This document shows, one piece after another, positions 22,503 to 25,205 of a DNA stretch of 25,205 bases. The DNA lies in NCBI GenBank assembly GCA_964416925.1, contig CAYQFQ010000011.1:1-25205 (forward strand). Direction: 5' to 3'. This DNA comes from CAYQFQ01 sp964416925. Lineage in GTDB: Bacteria > Patescibacteriota > Minisyncoccia > Phycocordibacterales > GWA1-40-21. How positions within the stretch are numbered: position 1 is the first letter of the stretch; every line of letters begins with the position of its first letter. Below the pieces are notes generated by a model that saw only the letters and a list, made by a program, of their open reading frames with translations, searched no databases and was not told where the DNA came from. The position numbers and the translations under genes were made by a program.

Positions 22503-22518
22503 AGGCGAAGCCTCCGTA
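22503..22518 (+). repeat. REP-like end, right of the transposase gene
   Basis: AGGCGAAGCCTCCGT on the plus strand repeats one arm and the loop of the palindrome at 21735-21753 in inverted orientation. The other arm is degenerate here (CCAAGGC instead of CGGAGGC), so the stem is only four to five base pairs. Confidence 0.55.
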
Positions 22519-22536
22519 ATTGATAATACGCATAAA

Positions 22537-22563
22537 TAAAACCGCCCTAGCGGTCGGTTTTAT
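22537..22563 (-). terminator. Terminator downstream of the 132-aa gene
   Basis: The stem AAAACCG/CGGTTTT, with further pairing inside (ACCGC/GCGGT as an alternative), is followed on the minus strand by TTTTATTTAT. It lies about 60 bases after the stop of the 22626-23024 gene. Confidence 0.65.
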
Positions 22564-22625
22564 AACACAGTTCTTTATTTAACGATTCTGTGATTAATCT
22601 CAATGAAATACGGATTCAGATAAAA

Positions 22626-23024
22626 CTATTCAACAAGAAGTTTGTTTGTAAGCATCTTCATGAGGGCTGTAGCATTCTCTTGTGCTACCTTTCCATCAGC
22701 ACTGTTAACAAATTTGTCCCATTGGGCTGTAATAGCAGCGTCTTGGATATCTCTTACATCGTTTTCTAATTTAATACGACTATCGTAAGAAATTGTTTTA
22801 CCCGTCTCTGTGTTTAACACAACGTCTACGAATAGTTTGAGGAAACGAGACACCTTGATGTTCGTGCCGATATTGTCCTCCTTCTGAATTTGCTGTTGTT
22901 TTAGGCTCTCGGTATATTGAATGCTGAAGAAAATATTTCCAGCAACTAAGATAATCAACAATATATTTGAGAATAGTCTTGTTTTATCTAAAATACCAGA
23001 CTGAACAACTTTATTTGAATCCAT
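22626..23024 (-). CDS. Hypothetical single-span membrane protein
   Basis: This 132-residue protein is not recognised. It has a short cytoplasmic N-terminus (MDSNKVVQSGILDKTR), one membrane helix (LFSNILLIILVAGNIFFSI) and an outside helical domain (QYTESLKQQQIQKEDN, then VSRFLKLFVDVVLNTETGKTISYDSRIKLENDVRDIQD). The Gln-rich start of the outer part suggests a coiled coil. It follows the AWGEN-repeat gene after 49 bases and has a possible promoter in that gap. The topology resembles small pilus-assembly or conjugation-accessory membrane proteins, but that is only shape similarity. Confidence 0.7.
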   Translation of the reverse strand: MDSNKVVQSGILDKTRLFSNILLIILVAGNIFFSIQYTESLKQQQIQKEDNIGTNIKVSRFLKLFVDVVLNTETGKTISYDSRIKLENDVRDIQDAAITAQWDKFVNSADGKVAQENATALMKMLTNKLLVE

Positions 23025-23059
23025 AATTTTTTACTTAATAATTATTAATAATTGATAAT

Positions 23060-23068
23060 ATTATAACA
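23060..23068 (-). promoter_or_regulatory. Extended -10 promoter of the 132-aa gene
   Basis: TGTTATAAT on the minus strand lies in the 49-base gap upstream of the ATG at 23024. The leader would be about 30 bases. No clear -35 box is seen. Confidence 0.45.
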
Positions 23069-23073
23069 CAACC

Positions 23074-24840
23074 CTAAATACCAAACCACTTCAAAACCTT
23101 ATTAAATACACCATCGTTTGAAGTTTGAGTAATTGGCGTCGAAGACGCTGAATCTATTATAAGTGGAAGTGGTGAAGCGTTAGTTGTTAAGATGTATTTA
23201 CCAGGAGTTAACGAAGGAATTTTTGTAGTAGCAACTCCATTATTCATGGTGAAGATAATATCTTTTACGCTGTTTAGTTTTCCTGTAACTCCATCCTTAA
23301 CTATTGAAGTCAAAGAGACGGTTGCCTCGGTGTCAGAAGTAATACGAACCAATTGTGACAAACCATTCTGTGAGTCATTTGAAAGATAAGTTCTTATAAA
23401 TGTTTTACCATTTGAAACATTATACAATCCTGCAACTGAACTTTCTGTTGTTGGAAGTGGAAGTGGGTTTCTAACGAGAGCAATAAAGCTTTGAGCCTTT
23501 GAGATACCTAATGATGCAAGGTATTCCTTTAATTTTGGTGATTTATCTAAGATCTTTATGACTGAATCTGGCAGTGGAGCAAAGACGAATGAAGTTATCT
23601 TAGGTATGAAGGTAAATGAATCTTTATTATTACCACCAAAAATAGGTAAATCTTTTATAACTAACTTCCCTGGAAGATTAACCGGAAGACTAACTGTATT
23701 GATTGGAGTAAGGACTTTCTTTTGTGTATCGGATGAAGATGTTGTTGAAGAATCTTCTGTCCCCTCTACTGGGTTAAGAACAACGTTGTTAACCAGTAAC
23801 TTAACCGTAATTGCACCTGATTGTGCACAATTTTCTATACCATTCACAACAGCTTCAGTACATACTAATATTGTCCACTTTTTATCAGCAAGCTGTTTAC
23901 TTGTAATATCAGTGCTACTAGCATCAGTTAATTCTATAGGTAAATCTGAAAGAGAAACCTTGTAATTAATATAATTAGGAGGCGTTCCATCCGGTGTACT
24001 ACTTGCCTGACCGATCAGTTTCATACCCTCATCGTTCCCAACCGCATTTATATATACAAAAGCTTCTGGACTATCTTTATATGGTTGCCAACTGACATAA
24101 TAGCTATGACCAACCGTCCAAACATCACCTTTACTTGGATCAAGAACTGTACCAGGATCTTCTAATTTCTTCTTTACAGAAGGAATCTCTGAAGCACCAC
24201 TTATTGAAGGACAACCATTATCAGCTGGCCAATCTATTTTACCGTCTCCATCATCATCGAGACCATTATTACATGCAACTCTTGCAGTTTGATATCTCCA
24301 ATTCGTCTTAACATCACCTGTTGATTCAAAATTTATCCATCCAATATTTTCACCCCATGCAAAACCTCTAAACTGTCCCGCAGCGTTTATTGTGACTCCC
24401 CCGTTTTGTGGAGCAAAATTTATCCATCCAACGTTTTCTCCCCAAGCATACCCAGAGAGATTTCCAGCTCCATCATTTTTTACAGAGTAATCGACAGTCC
24501 CACAATTATTTGCAGTTTCTTGCTCACAGTTTAATGAAATCCATCCAATATTTTCCCCCCATGCGTAACCCATGAGCTCATAGTCCCCTACATATATACC
24601 AGAATTCGCTTCCTGAAAAGAAATCCATCCAACGTTTTCTCCCCAAGCGTGTCCAGTTGTAGTCCAGTCATTAGAGTCCATCATTGCTCTTAGAAGGAAA
24701 GGATCAGTCACAGTAGCAAAGCCCATCAACTTCTTTATTTGTGTTTTATAGGTGAAAGTGAGAGTCCCTAGAATCGCTAATACTATAACCAACGCTAGCA
24801 CTTGTAGATATTTTTTGGTTTTAGAATTGTTTTGTTCCAT
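23074..24840 (-). CDS. Surface protein with four AWGENxGW repeats
   Basis: This 588-residue protein has an N-terminal membrane anchor (YLQVLALVIVLAILGTLTF, residues 11-29). Four copies of G-x-AWGEN-(V/I)-GWI-(S/N)-(F/L) follow at about 63, 91, 130 and 159. Next is a Cys-flanked, calcium-site-like loop, CNNGLDDDGDGKIDWPADNGC (about 190-210), then Ig-like beta regions (PSKGDVWTVGHSYYVSWQPY through GAITVKLLV), a Ser/Thr linker and a C-terminal beta domain (ITSDTEATVSLTSIVKDGVTG, LTPGKYILTTNASPLPLII). The AWGEN repeat is common in parcubacterial exported proteins; its function is not known to me. Probably displayed on the cell surface. Confidence 0.82.
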   Translation of the reverse strand: MEQNNSKTKKYLQVLALVIVLAILGTLTFTYKTQIKKLMGFATVTDPFLLRAMMDSNDWTTTGHAWGENVGWISFQEANSGIYVGDYELMGYAWGENIGWISLNCEQETANNCGTVDYSVKNDGAGNLSGYAWGENVGWINFAPQNGGVTINAAGQFRGFAWGENIGWINFESTGDVKTNWRYQTARVACNNGLDDDGDGKIDWPADNGCPSISGASEIPSVKKKLEDPGTVLDPSKGDVWTVGHSYYVSWQPYKDSPEAFVYINAVGNDEGMKLIGQASSTPDGTPPNYINYKVSLSDLPIELTDASSTDITSKQLADKKWTILVCTEAVVNGIENCAQSGAITVKLLVNNVVLNPVEGTEDSSTTSSSDTQKKVLTPINTVSLPVNLPGKLVIKDLPIFGGNNKDSFTFIPKITSFVFAPLPDSVIKILDKSPKLKEYLASLGISKAQSFIALVRNPLPLPTTESSVAGLYNVSNGKTFIRTYLSNDSQNGLSQLVRITSDTEATVSLTSIVKDGVTGKLNSVKDIIFTMNNGVATTKIPSLTPGKYILTTNASPLPLIIDSASSTPITQTSNDGVFNKVLKWFGI

Positions 24841-24894
24841 TTGTTAATAATTTTATTTATAAAAGAAAAACGTACCGTCTTTTTATTACTTAAT

Positions 24895-24903
24895 ATTATA
24901 TCA
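24895..24903 (-). promoter_or_regulatory. Extended -10 promoter of the AWGEN-repeat gene
   Basis: TGATATAAT on the minus strand is identical to the adk promoter element. It lies 54 bases upstream of the ATG at 24840, giving a leader of about 47 bases. The remaining gene-free DNA up to 25080 is AT-rich and shows nothing else I can support. Confidence 0.55.
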
Positions 24904-25080
24904 TAGTATTAAAAAAAATACGCAAACAAAATCAGTTGATATGTTAAATATTACACCTTTTACCGAAACAATCCCAGCAAAAAGATAGTAAATATTGTAG
25001 AAAAACCTACTCTATTTAATTATAGACCAAGACTACTTTCATTCCTCTCATCTTAATTAAAATAATATTTCAGACAAAAC

Positions 25081-25106
25081 AAAAACCACCCTTTCGGGTG
25101 GTTTTT
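25081..25106. terminator. Bidirectional-looking terminator after the edge gene
   Basis: A stem of AAAAACCACCC against GGGTGGTTTTT (11 bp, loop TTTC) is followed on the minus strand by TTTTTGTTTTG. It lies 43 bases downstream of the stop codon at 25149. Confidence 0.85.
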
Positions 25107-25148
25107 GTTTAACCATTCAGTAATTTTTAGACTACTGAATCACAAGAG

Positions 25149-25205
25149 TTAGTAAGAAATCGACTGTGTATCAAGAGACGCCATGTCCTTGACCAAGTAG
25201 TCTGT
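25149..25205 (-). CDS. C-terminal end of an unidentified protein
   Basis: The minus frame entering from the right edge reads TDYLVKDMASLDTQSISY and ends with TAA at 25149-25151. A strong terminator follows, as expected at the end of a gene. Eighteen residues are too few to identify a family; the reading frame itself is inferred from its position ahead of the terminator. Confidence 0.45.
   Translation of the reverse strand, partial: TDYLVKDMASLDTQSISY

Noticed and set aside
25115..25205. Hairpins near the right edge (ATTCAGTA/TACTGAAT; AGACTACT/AGTAGTCT) as a structured RNA gene
   Set aside because: Part of this stretch reads as the end of a coding frame followed by a good terminator, which explains it more simply.
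1..25205. CRISPR arrays, tRNA and rRNA genes
   Set aside because: I looked for regularly spaced repeats, T-loop motifs (GGTTCGAATCC type) and conserved rRNA blocks and found none that hold up.

Overview
The window looks like a chromosomal piece of a Candidate Phyla Radiation (Patescibacteria) bacterium, most likely a parcubacterium. The evidence is an AT-rich genome; a ribosomal-protein locus with no L30 gene (rpmD) between rpsE and rplO; r-proteins with extra low-complexity tails; native genes that begin after AT-rich leaders with no visible Shine-Dalgarno sequence; a VirD4/TraG-like secretion ATPase; and large secreted proteins of the kind common in these cells (AWGENxGW repeats, lamin-tail, PKD and beta-helix domains). 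Every gene I can support is on the minus strand. The lineage call is an inference from gene content, not from a tree.

Layout, in plus coordinates. 1-694: an edge-cut membrane-protein gene and a small gene joined by an ATGA overlap. 690-916: structured RNA element A, placed right after the ndk stop codon. 917-1513: ndk. 1556-4338: a secretion/coupling ATPase split into two reading frames by an apparent one-base deletion just before Walker A. 4365-4595: a complex folded intergenic region. 4624-6023: map and adk. 6156-10146: secY, rplO, rpsE, rplR, rplF, rpsH, rpsN, driven by their own promoter. 10210-10963: a break in the usual spc operon. It holds a GC-rich 45-codon gene with its own promoter, ribosome site and terminator, and structured RNA element B, a diverged relative of element A, right after the rplE stop codon. 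10964-14605: rplE, rplX, rplN, rpsQ, rpmC, rplP, rpsC, rplV, rpsS, again with their own promoter. 14709-15726: a second GC-richer cassette with an unknown 285-aa gene. 15809-21622: an operon for exported proteins (PKD/LTD protein, 40-aa membrane peptide, anchored 164-aa protein, 1236-aa phospholipase-like/LTD/beta-helix protein). 21735-22518: a REP-associated tyrosine transposase flanked by inverted palindromic ends. 22626-24840: two more membrane or surface proteins. 25149-25205: the last codons of a gene entering from the right.

The most interesting material is between the genes. Two elements about 9.8 kb apart share a long-range helix and at least three hairpins that are kept by paired sequence changes, with conserved loops AGCA and CAGA and a conserved block around GGCTTAAAG (plus strand). 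Both begin at a stop codon. I do not recognise the family; it is my best candidate for an undescribed structured RNA or a mobile element with RNA-like structure. The GC-rich cassettes, which sit just upstream of the two r-protein promoters and have strong ribosome sites unlike the host genes, come second.
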